Notes under the pieces: generated by a model
Seen by the model: the letters and a program-made list of their open reading frames with translations, nothing else
Databases searched by the model: none
Told to the model about the DNA's origin: nothing
Position numbers and translations under genes: made by a program
Shown here: piece after piece, positions 43,484-54,479 of the stretch
Layout: the number at the start of each line of letters is the position of its first letter
How positions within the stretch are numbered: position 1 is the stretch's first letter
Assembly (NCBI RefSeq): GCF_004664715.2
Contig: NC_051082.1
Span: forward strand, 5,881,848 to 5,945,847
Length of the DNA: 64,000 nucleotides
Direction: 5' to 3'
DNA from: Peromyscus leucopus
Lineage: Eukaryota > Chordata > Mammalia > Rodentia > Cricetidae

Positions 43484-44200
43484 GGGGGGTCAGGACAAGG
43501 GTGGGGTAGGTGAGGAAACTTAGAATCCATGGGCAGGAAGAGAAAAATCTTCGGAGAGGGCAGGGAAGAAGCATCCAGAAAAAAAACTGTCAGGTCAGGG
43601 AGGAGCTCTTAGGGAAGACTCGGCAGACAGGAGTGATGGGGTCTGAAGGGAAAAGATTGGCAGAAGTCCTGTCTCCAGCAGTGATGTCTGGGTATCCTGG
43701 CTCCAAAGCCAGCTCCTTTAGATCTACCATAACATCTGTAAAATGGGAGCTTGCCCTACCTCACATCACGCCTGGGGAGTTACGAGAGTGGATGTCTGCC
43801 CAGGGCTCAGAACGCCGCCACCGCCTGGTACTCAAACTAAAAATACCCATGAGCGAGCCTGGGGAGGTGTCTTAATGGGTAAAATGCTTGCCACATAAGC
43901 GTGGTGGCCTGAGTTTGGATCCCCAGCAGCCACAGGAAGGCTGAGTGTGGTGGTGGTTGCCTCTAATCCCCGGGCTGGTGCGGTGGTGGTAGAGGGAGAG
44001 ACAGGAGGATGAGGGGCAGGACCTGCTGGCCAGGAAGTCCGAGCGCCAAAATGGGTTGCTCCGGGTTGAGAGAAGCCATTTCCAAAACGAAAGCTATCTA
44101 AAGCGACCTCTGACCTCCACACCCATGTACACACACACAGGCGAGTGCGCCTCCCCAACACGCACATACAGATGCACGCATATATATTAGCAATAGCATA
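43484..44200 (+). repeat. MIR piece and B3/B1-like composite SINE
   Basis: 43690-43840 resembles MIR (ACATCTGTAAAATGGGAGCT). 43862-44195 is a composite SINE with GTGGCCTGAGTTTGGATCCC. 43500-43690 shows nothing recognised. Confidence 0.55.
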
Positions 44201-44394
44201 GTTTTAGTTGAGCGCATGCATGTATATATAATGGTACATGCACTATTATATGTACATTATATGTTATATTTACATTATACTACATCTCTGGAGAAGACAG
44301 GGAGAGTGAAGATGACCAGAAGGTAGGATGAAGGAAATTGCTGAAGGAAAGATAAGAGGCAGTTACCACGATTCACAGAGAGCCCGTTGGACTG

Positions 44395-44680
44395 AGTACA
44401 GCATGTAGCAGAGAGCTTCCCTGGTGTGTGCAAGGTCCTGGGTTCCACCCCCAGAAACCCTTTCAAGAAAAAGAAAGATTATTTTCCTTCGGGCATGGAG
44501 GTGCACACCTTTAATCCCAACACTCAGGAGCCAGGGGCAGGCGGATCTCTGTGAGTTTGAGGCCAGCCTGGTCTCTAGATTGAGTTCTAGGACAGCCAAG
44601 ATTACACAGTGAGATCCTGTCTCAATAAAATAAAATAGTTAAAAAAAATAAAAAGCAAGCATGATCTTCATATGTTATAC

Positions 44681-44735
<55 letters not shown>

Positions 44736-45210
44736 CACTTTCTCTGTTTGATCTATGCTGATCTCAACTTTGGAATCCTCCTGTCTCCACTTCCTGAATG
44801 TGCTGGGATTGCAGGCATGTGCCACCACAGCTGGCCCGTGATAGTAATTATTTTAAAAGAATAAAAGCCGGGCTGTGGTGGCGCCTGCCTTTAATCCCAG
44901 TACTCGGGAGGCAGAGGCAGGCAGATCTCTGTGAGCTCAAGGCCAGCCTGGTTTACAGAGTGAGTTCCAGGACAGTCAGGGATACACAGAGAAAACCAGT
45001 CTTGAAAAACAAAACAACAACATAAAGGAGTAGGCTGGGCCTGCTGCTTACTAGATAGAGTGCTTGTCCAGCATAAAGTCCTGGAATGAACCCCCAGAAC
45101 CACGTAAATCAGGCATGGTACTGCACACCTGTGACCTCGGAACATGGGAGATGGAGGCGGAAGATCGGGGTTCCAGGTCATCTTCAGCTACATATTAAGT
45201 TCAAGGAGAC
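44395..45210 (+). repeat. ID, B1, (TA)n, B1 and B4
   Basis: 44395-44470 ID-like, 44493-44650 B1, 44688-44733 (TA)n, 44735-44830 antisense B1 piece, 44872-45030 B1, 45035-45210 ID head plus B4 body. Confidence 0.85.
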
Positions 45211-45219
45211 CCTGTCTGG

Positions 45220-45510
45220 AGAAACTCCAGGACTAGGCTGCCTGGGTTCAACTCTGACTTTCTGGCTGTGTGTCGTCTTGGGAAAGTTACTGTATTCAAA
45301 CACAGGAGTCTATGGAGGCCATGCCTATTCATACCACAGCACTCCTTGACTTGAAATCTTCAAGGGAGAGGTCATAATAATCAAGAGCATTTATTGCGTA
45401 CCTACAGCATACAGGTTCAATGCTCCTTGAGAACCTGCTCTCAACTAAATCAGGAAGCATCTGCTTTCACTCTACAGAGGAAGAGGCTGAAATGGAAGGA
45501 CCTTGGGGGC
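45220..45510 (+). repeat. Two MIR relics, sense
   Basis: 45220-45300 has GGTTCAACTCTGACTTTCTG. 45380-45510 has GAGCATTTATTGCGTACCTA and ACAGAGGAAGAGGCTGA. Confidence 0.65.
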
Positions 45511-45599
45511 AGAGCAGGATGTAAGGGCAGGCATTCACCCACCAGCACAGGCCGACCATGGAACCTCGTTCACAAAACGAGCTAAACATGGAGTTCTTG

Positions 45600-45855
45600 T
45601 AGCTTTTCCCCCGTCTACGAAATTCTAGAAAAATGCAACCTAATCTATAGCGACAGAAAACTGATGAAGGGTTGCCTTGGGAACAGGGGGAGGGACATTG
45701 ACTATCAGGGGCACGTGGGGTATTTTCTGGGAGATGGCAATGCTTTTCCTGTGACAGTGAACGACTCCGGTATGTGCAGTTGTTAATGTTCATTGAACTA
45801 GACACTCAAAATGGGTGTCTTTCCTTGCTTATAAATTGTTCTTCCGTGAAGCGGA
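45600..45855 (+). mobile_element. Ancient L1M 3' end, sense
   Basis: CTAGAAAAATGCAACCTAAT, ATAGCGACAGAAAACTGATG, GGTTGCCTTGGGAACAGGG and ACACTCAAAATGGGTGTC follow the order of old mammalian L1M 3' ends. Confidence 0.7.
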
Positions 45856-45999
45856 TTGTTTTTTAAACAAGGAAATATAGCTGTGTACCAGATTCGAGGT
45901 CCCTGTAAGCCATCTTATGTTGAGTATCTGATTTCAACCTCATTTTCATGCAGAAACTGTATCAGATTCCCCTCAGTTCTCGGCAAAAAAAATTTTTTT

Positions 46000-46692
46000 T
46001 AAAATTTTTAACGACTTATTTTTGTTTTATGTACATTGGTGTTTTACTTGCATATATGTCTGTGTGAGGGTGTTGGATCCCTTGAAATTGGAGCTAGACA
46101 GTTGTGAGCTGCCCTGTGGCTGCTGGGAATCGAACCCAGGTCCTCTGGAAGAGCAGTCAGTGCTCCCAACTGCCGAGCCGTCTCTCCAGCCCCCAGTAAA
46201 ATTCTTTTAAAAAATAGTTATTTTGTGTATATGTGAGACTGTATGTATGTATGTATGTATGTATGTATGTATGTATGTATGTATGTGCTTCGCATGTCTG
46301 CAGGGCCCAAGCAGCCTAGAAGGCGACAGATGCCTTGGCACCAAGGTTAAAGATGGTTGTCCACCTCCATGTGGATGCTGAGACTTGAACCCTGGTCCTC
46401 TGCAAGAGGAGCCTGTGCTCTTAACCCTGAGCCATCTCTCTAGACTCTCAGCAAAATTCTTTTTTTTTGTTTCAAGACAGGGTTTCTCTGTGTAGTCCTG
46501 GCTGTCCTGGAAGTCGCTCTGTAGACCAGGCTGGCCTCAAACTCAGATCTGCCTGCCTCTGCCTCCCAAGTGCTGGGATTAAAGGCTCTAACTATTCCAA
46601 GTTTAGCAGACGTTTTTTTGCCTGTCAGTGCTGGGGATAGACCCAGAGCCCAGGCAAGTCTTTCACCACTGAGCCATGCTCTCAGTCCCTGG
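46000..46692 (-). repeat. B3, B3 with (TATG)n, B1 and ID, antisense
   Basis: 46000-46195 B3, 46205-46445 B3 with TATG array at 46240-46285, 46460-46590 B1, 46610-46692 ID-like. Confidence 0.85.
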
Positions 46693-46849
46693 CCCTCAGC
46701 TTGGTTCTTAAACCCAAGATTCAGATCAATAAATAATTCATAGCCACCCTGGTTTTGCTGGATGCCAAGGTCACCGTGTCTGGTGAGGAAACAGACAAAG
46801 ACAGACGCATGGACTCACTGCAGGGCGATAAATGGACCAACGGGCCACT

Positions 46850-47174
46850 CGTTACTAGGCCACACTAGTATTAACAGATCTGCCCCTTGCTAGCGCTGTG
46901 CGTTTGGGGGTTACCGCCCTCAGCATACCAGACCTCCATTTCCATCTCTGAAAAATGGAGGTCACCACGCAAGCTCAAATCTGGAGGAATGCTGTGTGAG
47001 TTGAAGGAACCTGGGGTACAGCATGTGCTACACTTCTGCAGAGACGGGGGATTACCAATTTGAAGCTAGCCTGTGCTATACAGAGTTCAAGCCCAGCCTG
47101 GGCTACATACACACTGAAGCCCTGTCTTAAAAACAAAAAACAAAACAAAACGCGCGCGCGCACGCGCGCACACA

Positions 47175-47208
<34 letters not shown>

Positions 47209-47215
47209 AGAACAA
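46850..47215 (+). repeat. MIR relic, B4-like piece and CG/CA array
   Basis: 46850-46970 is MIR-like (CATTTCCATCTCTGAAAAATGG). 47000-47150 is a sense B4-like copy. Its tail is ACGCGCGCGCGCACGCGCGC then (CA)n to 47210. Confidence 0.65.
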
Positions 47216-47599
47216 AACAAAGGAAAACAAATAAAAAAAGGAGCCAGGCCATGTCAAATGCTTGGGGGCCCTACTCATAGAAAGTGCTAGGTAATTGTTA
47301 GCTGTCCTTATTGTGATTGAAGAGCTAGGAGCTGGAGAAGGGCACCGAGGGAGGGGGGCTCCCTGCCCAACCTGAGGTGGGAGATGGGCCAAAGATGCTT
47401 TCCCAGAGAGGTGATGATACTCGGAGAAAGGATTGGCCAGTTCAAGTGGTCTTGGGAGTAGGAGGGAACGGGAACAGTTTGGAGCAAACGCTCAATAAAT
47501 ATTTACTCAATAAATAAATTAAAAAAAAAAAAAAGAAAGAAAGACTATTCGAGGAGGCCTGCTGGTAACCAGGGGGACAGATCAGACTCGCTAGGGCAG

Positions 47600-48090
47600 A
47601 CTGGGGGGTCCTCAGGAGGCGGAGGGTGGGTGGCTGCACTATTGACACGTTCGACCCCACCCTGTCCCCAGATGGACTTGGGATCCCCCCCTCCATTCCC
47701 CGATCTGCAGCCTGGAGCCTACAGAAGGGATGCTACGGAGGAGGGTTGGGGGCCAAGGGTCCTCGAGGGCCTTCGCCCCTAATGAGAATCGGCCGAGTCC
47801 CCGCGAGGCGCCTCTCCCGTTGTCCGAGCCACAAAGGAGAGGGATCAATGCAAGGCGGGAGCGGCCGAGGGGCCTCCTCTTTGTGCGGCTGTCTCGGGCC
47901 TGTTTGCGCCGCCGTCTCCGCGCCCCCATTGATCAGGCATGTGGAAAGATTCCGCCTCCCGGGCTCCCTTTGTGGCCGCGTTGCCAGGCTGCGGCCGGCG
48001 TGACTGCGCGGCGCGCAGGGCGCTCCCCCTGCGGTGGGCACGGGCTTGCAAGCCGGGCGGGGTCCCGGGAGGGGGGCGACCGCCAGATTT
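47600..48090. promoter_or_regulatory. Orphan CpG island
   Basis: About 38 CpGs occur in the 330 bases 47755-48085 by hand count, at very high GC. No recognised exon lies beside it. It carries three CACAAAG/CTTTGTG words (47830-47836, 47879-47885, 47968-47974) and an inverted ATCAATG/CATTGAT pair (47844-47850, 47927-47933). It could be an alternative promoter, an lncRNA promoter, or a developmental enhancer for a neighbour such as Msi1. Confidence 0.65.
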
Positions 48091-48262
48091 AGTAAGCGAA
48101 AATAGAGGACGCCCTATTAAGTTCTTGCTTATGACAGATAACAAAAGGGGGAAAAAATGAAGTATGTCCCAAATATTGTATAGGGCATGCTTATACCACG
48201 TGTTGTTTATCTGACATTCAAACTTCGCTAAGTATCCTGGATCTCATTTGGCATCCTAGGAG
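48085..48262. mobile_element. Ancient palindromic DNA element (MITE-like)
   Basis: The two halves are imperfect inverted repeats: ACAGATAACA pairs with TGTTTATCTG, GTATGTCCC with GGGCATGC, and CAGATTTAGTAAGCGAAAAT with sequence at the right end. I recall a widespread mammalian element of this shape but cannot name it. Confidence 0.6.
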
Positions 48263-48414
48263 ACAGGGATGGCAGCATTTACGCCAGCGTTTACACGTCA
48301 TCCTGTGGGATTTTTTTGTTTGTGAGCTTGCTTTTTGTTTTGGCCATGTCTGCGCATACTCTCTGAACTCCACCCTCATCCCCCCCACCCCACCCCACTT
48401 CCCGCCCCCCTACT

Positions 48415-49285
48415 CGCCAGGTCACTCTATGTAACACAGGCTGGCCTGGTACCTACAGCGTGGCCTGGACTGGCTTCAAACTCAACATCCTGCCTCAGCC
48501 TCCTGAGAGCTAGGAGCACATTACCTAGCTAAGCTAAATTGATTTCAAAATTTTTATTGTGCTGGGGGTTGGACTCTCCAGTGTATTAGCGCTCGGCTGC
48601 TGAACCACACCTCCACACATGAACTGCTCTTTACTTATTTCCATCCCTCCCTCTCCCTATAGCCTCCCTCTTTCCCATTATCCCCAACTCCCCACACACT
48701 GACACGGTCTGATGTAGCCCAGGCTGGCCTCAAACTCACTGTGGAGCGGCAGATAGAGGCCCTTCAATTCCTGGTCCTCATACTTCTGTCTCCTAAATCT
48801 GGGATTAGCGGTACCACAGCTAGCACTGTTTTCTTTTAAATGAAAAAGGAAAAAAAAAAAAAAAAGTTGTTGCTGCTTGAGACAGGATCTCACTATGTAG
48901 CCCAGGCTGGCCTAGAATCCTCCATCATCCTGCTTCAGCTTCTGGAGTGCTGGAATTACAGAACCGCTTAAGTAAGAACAACTATTATCATCATGGTTGG
49001 GCAGTGGTGGCGCACGCCTTTAGTCCCAGCACTGGGAAGGCAGAGGCAGGTGGATCTCTGTGAGTTTGAGGCCAGCCTGGTCTATAGAGTGAGATCCAGG
49101 ACAGCCAGGACTGTTATACAGAGAAATGTTGTCTTAGAAAAAAAAAAGCAAAAAACAAAGCCATCATTGTTGTTTTTATTGAGATCAGGTCTCACTGTGC
49201 ACACCAGGCTGGCTCTTAACTCCCAGAGATCCACCTGCCTCTGCCTCCTGAGGGTGGGGACTAAAGGTGAATATTACCACATTTG
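48415..49285. repeat. Five B1s and one ID piece
   Basis: 48415-48525 antisense B1, 48550-48620 antisense ID, 48690-48830 and 48875-48960 antisense B1, 48990-49145 sense B1, 49165-49285 antisense B1. Confidence 0.8.
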
Positions 49286-49364
49286 GCTAGCATGAAATAT
49301 TTTTAAATTTTTAACTTATTATAGTGATATAATAATACATATACATTAGTGTGAATGGATTTTT

Positions 49365-49602
49365 AAAGAGAAATATCTTCTTATTTATTTATGTGTATTT
49401 ATGTGTGTGTGTGTGTGTGTGTGTGAGTGCGCGCGCGTGCAAACTCTCTAAACCTAGTACAAGTGTCCACGGAGGTCAGAAGAGTACATCAGATAGCTGA
49501 AGTTACAGGCAGTTGAGTAGCCCAATGTGGATGCTGGGAACTGAGCTTGGGTCCTCTAGTAGAGCAGCAAGCACTCCTAACCAAAAGCCCTCTTTCTAGC
49601 CC
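49365..49602 (-). repeat. B3 SINE with (TG)n, antisense
   Basis: (TG)n at 49403-49424 is followed by GGTCAGAAGAGTACATCAGA and GGGTCCTCTAGTAGAGCAGC. Confidence 0.8.
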
Positions 49603-49646
49603 CAAACTTGGATAAATATGAAACCTACTTCCTGGCAAGTTGTTAC

Positions 49647-49922
49647 CTTTGGGGACACTGATGCGAGAGAGGCTGCATCCACATCAGGACGTAGTAGAGA
49701 ATGTTCCCATTGGGTTGGTTGGAACTCCCCTGGTGACAAACGGGTCACTGGTTTGACATCTGTACCAAGGACTGACACCGGGCGTTCTTGAACGTCATCG
49801 GAATGGGACTTGTATAGTCTGTATTCTGAGTCTCGCTGTCTCTTCTCAATGCTACGCCTGGGAGGTTCATCCATGCCGCGGGGTGGCTCCATCTCCTCTG
49901 GCTGAGGAGTGTTCTGTGGCAT
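49647..49922 (-). CDS. Candidate unannotated first coding exon (hypothetical protein)
   Basis: An ATG at 49922 opens a frame of 108 codons on the minus strand. The first 92 codons end at a good splice donor, AAG|GTAACA (GT at 49646-49645), after which the frame runs on only 16 more codons. The translation is hydrophilic and rich in Pro, Arg, Asp and Glu (PQPEEMEPPRGMDEPPRR near the start, RQRDSEYRLYKSHSDD at 29-44). No signal peptide or membrane segment is seen and I do not recognise the family. An in-frame TAA lies 15 bases upstream, so the ATG is the likely start. The DNA is free of known repeats and has more CpGs than its surroundings. An NRF-1 motif lies about 290 bases upstream. A chance open frame or a decayed pseudogene remains possible. 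Confidence 0.3.
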
Positions 49923-50207
49923 GATTATGTCACGTTACGTTCTCCCATTCTCCAGGCGAGGAATGCCTAGCCCCGGATCTTTCCAGGGTTGTGTTTTGTT
50001 TTTGAATCAGGGTCTCAATATATAGGCTAGGCTGGCTTCAAACTCAGCGCTCTGCCTGCCGGGTTAACGGTGTGCGCTCCCACGCCTCAGCTCTTCCCAC
50101 CGTTGCTAGGACCACATTCGTACCCGTCGTTTCAAGGGCTTCCACGTGTTTCACCCAAGCCAGGCTGTGGTCCGAAGACTTCAAACGCTGCTTTAATGGC
50201 TCCTCTT

Positions 50208-50217
50208 GCGCATGCGC
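50208..50217. promoter_or_regulatory. NRF-1 motif, possible promoter of the 49.9-kb frame
   Basis: GCGCATGCGC in TCTTGCGCATGCGCTGTG, the only such palindrome seen in the window apart from the one in the Cox6a1 promoter. The local sequence 50095-50350 is repeat-free and moderately CpG-rich. A B1 piece (49985-50095) separates it from the ATG. Confidence 0.4.
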
Positions 50218-50544
50218 TGTGTCTTAAACTGTCCTGCGTTTATGGGAACTCCGCGAAGACTGCCCTCTTCTGCGGCAGCCACCGCCTCAAAGCCTTACTG
50301 AAGAAGTTGCTAGAGCAGGCAAGACCAGAGATGTGGCTTTAGGGCAATTGGCCAGCATACGCCAGGGTCTCCGTCAGCACGTGTTGGGAGAAGGCAGAGC
50401 GGGCTGACTTAGTGGACCCTGGGCAAGAGAGTCCCTCCGCTCCCAGGCTTGTCCTTAGGTAAGGTGGGTGGGATGGTGTTAATTATCTCCCTAGGTGGTT
50501 GGGTAGCCTAGGTGGGTAATGCTTAGGAAAAATACAAAGCACGG

Positions 50545-51345
50545 CAGGGCGCCGTGGTACTGTAATCCTAGCACTCAGGAGACCTAGAAGTTGAAGGGTA
50601 TCCTAGATTACTTGAGGCAGTGCTGAATTCCAGGCTGGCCTGGGCTACATAAGAGCTGGTCTTAGCCGGTCGAGGTGGCACACGCCTTTAATCCCAGTAC
50701 TCGAGAGGCAGGTGGATCTCTGTGAGTTTGAGGCCAGCCTGGTCTACAGAGTGAGTTCCAGAATAGCCAGGGCTACACTGAGAAACCTTGTCTCTAAAAA
50801 CAAACAGCAACGACAACAAAATCTGGTTCAACCAACCATTAAAACAGCACAAGGCTAGCCCATAGTGGCTGTTCCACATGGGAGTCGCTACCAAGTTTTT
50901 ATTATGGTTTTTGTGTTTTATTTTCCATTCCTTTGTTTACTCATAGTGGGTGGCATGCAGGGACATGTGTGTGCCACGGGTGTGCATGTGGCAGTGAGAG
51001 GAAAATGTGGGGGAGTTGGTTCTCTCCTCTCACCACACAGATCCGGGAGAACCCAACTGAGGCTGTCACACCTGGCAGCAGGAAGTTTTCCCTGTAGAGC
51101 TATCTTGAAGACCCTTATATCAAGTCCTTCATCCCAGACTGGTGAGCTGGCACATCCGAGGCCTGCTTTATTCCAGCAAGCCTTTGAATAGTAGATACTA
51201 TTCTCACACACCTATTTCACAGATGGGGAGACAGGCTAAGAGGGGCCAAGTCGGGAGGCAGAGGCGGGCGGATCTCTGTGAGTTCGAGGCCAGCTTGGTC
51301 TACAGAGTGCGATCCAGGACCGGCACCAAAACTAAAAAAAAAAGA
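50545..51345. repeat. B1 sense copies and B3-like antisense
   Basis: 50545-50655 worn B1/B4, 50665-50820 clear B1 (GTGGCACACGCCTTTAATCC), 50925-51105 antisense B3-like, 51255-51345 B1 3' half. 50350-50540 is unique. Confidence 0.75.
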
Positions 51346-51559
51346 AAGCATGATAAATGGTAAAGGTGCCTCACAGTGTGGAGGGACAGATGTGGCTCCT
51401 GCTTGGAGAGTAGAGCAGGGTGTACAAATGAGCTGTTTACCTCCTCCTTCCTGCCTCTGTCCCCTACTGGTACCCATCTCAAAGGCAGGTGGGAGGGCAG
51501 GCTGGAGGAGAGGAGGCCCAGCCTTCCTCCAGTGGCAGCCACTGGGCCGCTGGGCAGTG

Positions 51560-51800
51560 CTCAGAATCACTACCTGCTACCTGAAGGGCACAGGAACTGA
51601 TGATCTCAGCGGATTAGCGCAAGGATTCCGATCCGATCCCCAGCCCTGAAGCTGGGTCTGGGCAATCCCATTTCCAGCCAGCTTTCTTTAGCTAGCTAAT
51701 TAGGGAAGGAATATGGGGGCATAACCTTAAAGGGCCTCTGCGCCTAAGGCCCAGTCTGCAGCTTGGAGCTAAAAATGGACCTGACCATCCCTTCAGCCCA
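51560..51800. promoter_or_regulatory. Repeat-free island with homeodomain and MEF2-like motifs
   Basis: GGATTA at 51610, TAATTA at 51697-51702 and CTAAAAATGG at 51769-51778 occur in a compact unique stretch. An enhancer is inferred only. Confidence 0.3.
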
Positions 51801-51954
51801 GATCAGTGTGCGTGGCCCCCTCCCCACAGAGTCTCCCCCAGGCTGAAGGCATGTGCCCCCACCACAGAGTTGACCAGATTTCCTCTTTCCACGTCCTTCA
51901 GCTCTTCTCCAGTGCGGCCGTCAGGCCAATAGATGGAAACTCCCTTATGAGTTA

Positions 51955-52700
51955 GAACACCTTTCTTGTTATCCAGGCTGACCTTCAATTCCTGAGTTCA
52001 AACGAGCCCCCCTCCCATGTCAGCTCCCTAAGCAGTGAGGACCACAGTCATAGGGGATACTGTGAAATAACTTTTTTTTTTTCTGACACAGGGTCTCTAG
52101 CTCCAAGCTAGCCTCTAATTCCCAATAAGGCCAAGAATGACTTTTAAGTTTCTGATCCTCCTGCCTCTGCCTCCCAAGCACGCACCCCCCAGGACCTCTG
52201 GGTTTCTGCAGTTGCTGCCAACTAATCTCAGGGCCTTGTATACACTATGCAAATAACCTGCATTCTCAGCCCTCAAAGATATATATTTTCAAAAATATTT
52301 TTCACTTAATTTTTTTTAATAATTTATTTTTGTTTTGTGTTCATTGGTGTTTTGGCTGCATGTATGTCTGTATGATAGTGTCATAAGCCTTGGAATTGGA
52401 GTTACAGATAGGTGTGAGCTGCCATGGTGGGTGCTGGAAATTGAACCCTGGTCCTCTGGAAGCACAGCTTGTGCTCTTAACCTCTGTGCCATCTTTCCAG
52501 CCCCCTAAATTCATTTTTTAATTTGTGTATGTGCATGTGGATGAAAAAAAAATGGAGAAAGGGGTCTCACTATGTAGCTCTGGCTGTCCTGGAACTCACT
52601 TTGTAGACCAGGCTGTGCTGGAACTCACAGAGATCTGCCTGGCTCTGCCCCCTAATGCCCCCACCCCCAAGTGCTGGGATTAAAGGAATGTGCCAGGAAA
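51955..52700 (-). repeat. B1 pieces, B3 and B1, antisense
   Basis: 51955-52010 and 52070-52190 are worn B1s. 52330-52505 is a B3 (GGTCCTCTGGAAGCACAGCT). 52550-52700 is a B1 with CACTTTGTAGACCAGGCTG. Confidence 0.75.
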
Positions 52701-52889
52701 TTCAGTCTCAGATATAAGTTTAAAGCACAGAGACAGTGGTCCAGAACTCAGCCCTCTACCTATAATACTGTAAGACCTCTAGCTGGACCCTAACAGGGGG
52801 ACCTGGGGTGGCCCCTTCCAATCCTGCTTGTCCAAACCGTGTGCTGGGGCTCTGGCTTCCAAGTTTCAGAAATCAAAGAGGACAACAGA

Positions 52890-53352
52890 GTTGAAGAAGG
52901 CAGAGCACAACCTTTGGGGTAAGGTAGAGCTGGTTTCGAATCCTGACTCTGCTCCTTCCTGTGTGTTTTCAGGCAAACTCTAAACCTCCCTGAGACTGTT
53001 TGATCATCTGTCAGTAGGACCGATCGATGGAGTCATGCTGGGGACGGGGGGGGGGGACTGGGGGTGCAGTTTAGTTGGTAGAGTGCTTGCCTGGCATACT
53101 CAAGACCCTCCTTTTGGTCTCCAGACACGTAGGCAAACAAACAAAAACCTGCTTCGGAAATGACCTATCAAGCCAGGCATGGTGTTCCGCACCTGTAATC
53201 CCAGCATTCAGGAGGCTGAGGCAGGAGGATCAGGAGTTCAAGGCCAGGTTAGTTTTTTTTTTTTTTTTTTTTTTTTTTAATAGCTAGATGGTGTCTCAAA
53301 AACAAAAAACAAGGGAAGGAAGAGAGGGAGGGAGGGAGGGAGGGAGGGAGAG
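52890..53352 (+). repeat. MIR, ID, B4/B1 and (GGGA)n
   Basis: 52890-53045 MIR (GTTTCGAATCCTGACTCTGC), 53062-53120 ID-like, 53165-53250 B1-like running into a 27-base T run, 53318-53352 (GGGA)n. Confidence 0.7.
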
Positions 53353-53354
53353 GA

Positions 53355-54430
53355 AAATGAAATTAGAGGTTTGCCTAAGGCATCCCCCCCCTACAAAGTT
53401 TCAAAGAGAGGCCCGAGTCCACCTGACCCTAAAATCAATGGCTTTTAGACAGAGGAGGGATGAGCGGGTGGCAGCCACCATCCTTGCCCCACTTAGCCAG
53501 GCAGGCTCAGGTGTCTTAGTCACCCGCTCGGTGAAGCATTGTGCTGACCTCCGGGAGAGAGCTCAGAGCTGGGCACAAGATGGATGAGGCATGGCAGGTT
53601 TCTCGTTTCCCTCTGAGGGGGTGGCATCTGGGATTACCGGATCAACGTAATCCTGTAGGTGGGTGGGAAGCAGGTCAGGTGGAGGGACGGGCCGCGGCAG
53701 AAACCCAGAGGCGAGATCCAGCTGGGGACTTGGGGGAACCGCGAGGCGGGCGGGCAGCCAGTGTGGCTGAGAGCTGGGAAGAGCCTTCCCTCATCAGGCG
53801 GGACGGTGGACCACTGAGAACTTTCTAACCTCTCCTTTCCCTGGTTCCCCTTCTCGTCTCCCTTTCTTCCTCCAGTGCCTTCAATTTCTCAGGCCCGGGG
53901 CCAGGGCTGCCTTCCATTCTCCCTACTTTGCCTCCTCCCTCCTCTGCCCCCCTCATCCTCTTCTAACAGGCGCCCCACCCCCACAGGTCCAGTTCACACC
54001 CACCCCTGCCCCTCCCGCCCCTCTCCCCCTGACAATGAGGACCGAACCCTGGGACCAGTTAGCCCACAGCATTGTCCCTTTAAGGAATACCGAAATCCGG
54101 ACACCCCTCTCCTCCCCCACCTGAGAACCAATTTGGGTTCCCGAATTCAAGTAGAGGCTTTTGTGTGTCACGTGTTTGGGGAACAAAGCCCTCAGCGGCA
54201 GGAATAAAAGGTCCCATTCAGGGGCCCGTTTGTTCTCATTCTAAACGTTTCCACTCCAGCCTCGCCTCTTTCCCGGGTTCCCAGGGCCGCCCAGCTCGGC
54301 CTCACCTTCTTGCCTCAGCACCAGGCATTAATGCCCTACCCAAAGCAGGTGGCCACAGACCCAGGGCTCTGCCCACCTCCCCCTCCCACCCCAAAGAGAT
54401 CAAATGACACCAGCTGGCCCTGAGCTGTGC
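53355..54430. other. 1-kb GC-rich unique segment
   Basis: No repeats are recognised. Several open frames exist but resemble no known protein. 54169-54174 is an E-box CACGTG and 54203-54211 reads AATAAAAGG, like a weak TATA element. It could be a distal enhancer or an unannotated promoter. Confidence 0.35.
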
Positions 54431-54432
54431 CC

Positions 54433-54435
54433 TGT

Positions 54436-54477
<42 letters not shown>
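54433..54477. repeat. (CT)n microsatellite
   Basis: Pure CT for about 40 bases. 54480-54830 beyond it is unique. Confidence 0.95.
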
Positions 54478-54479
<2 letters not shown>

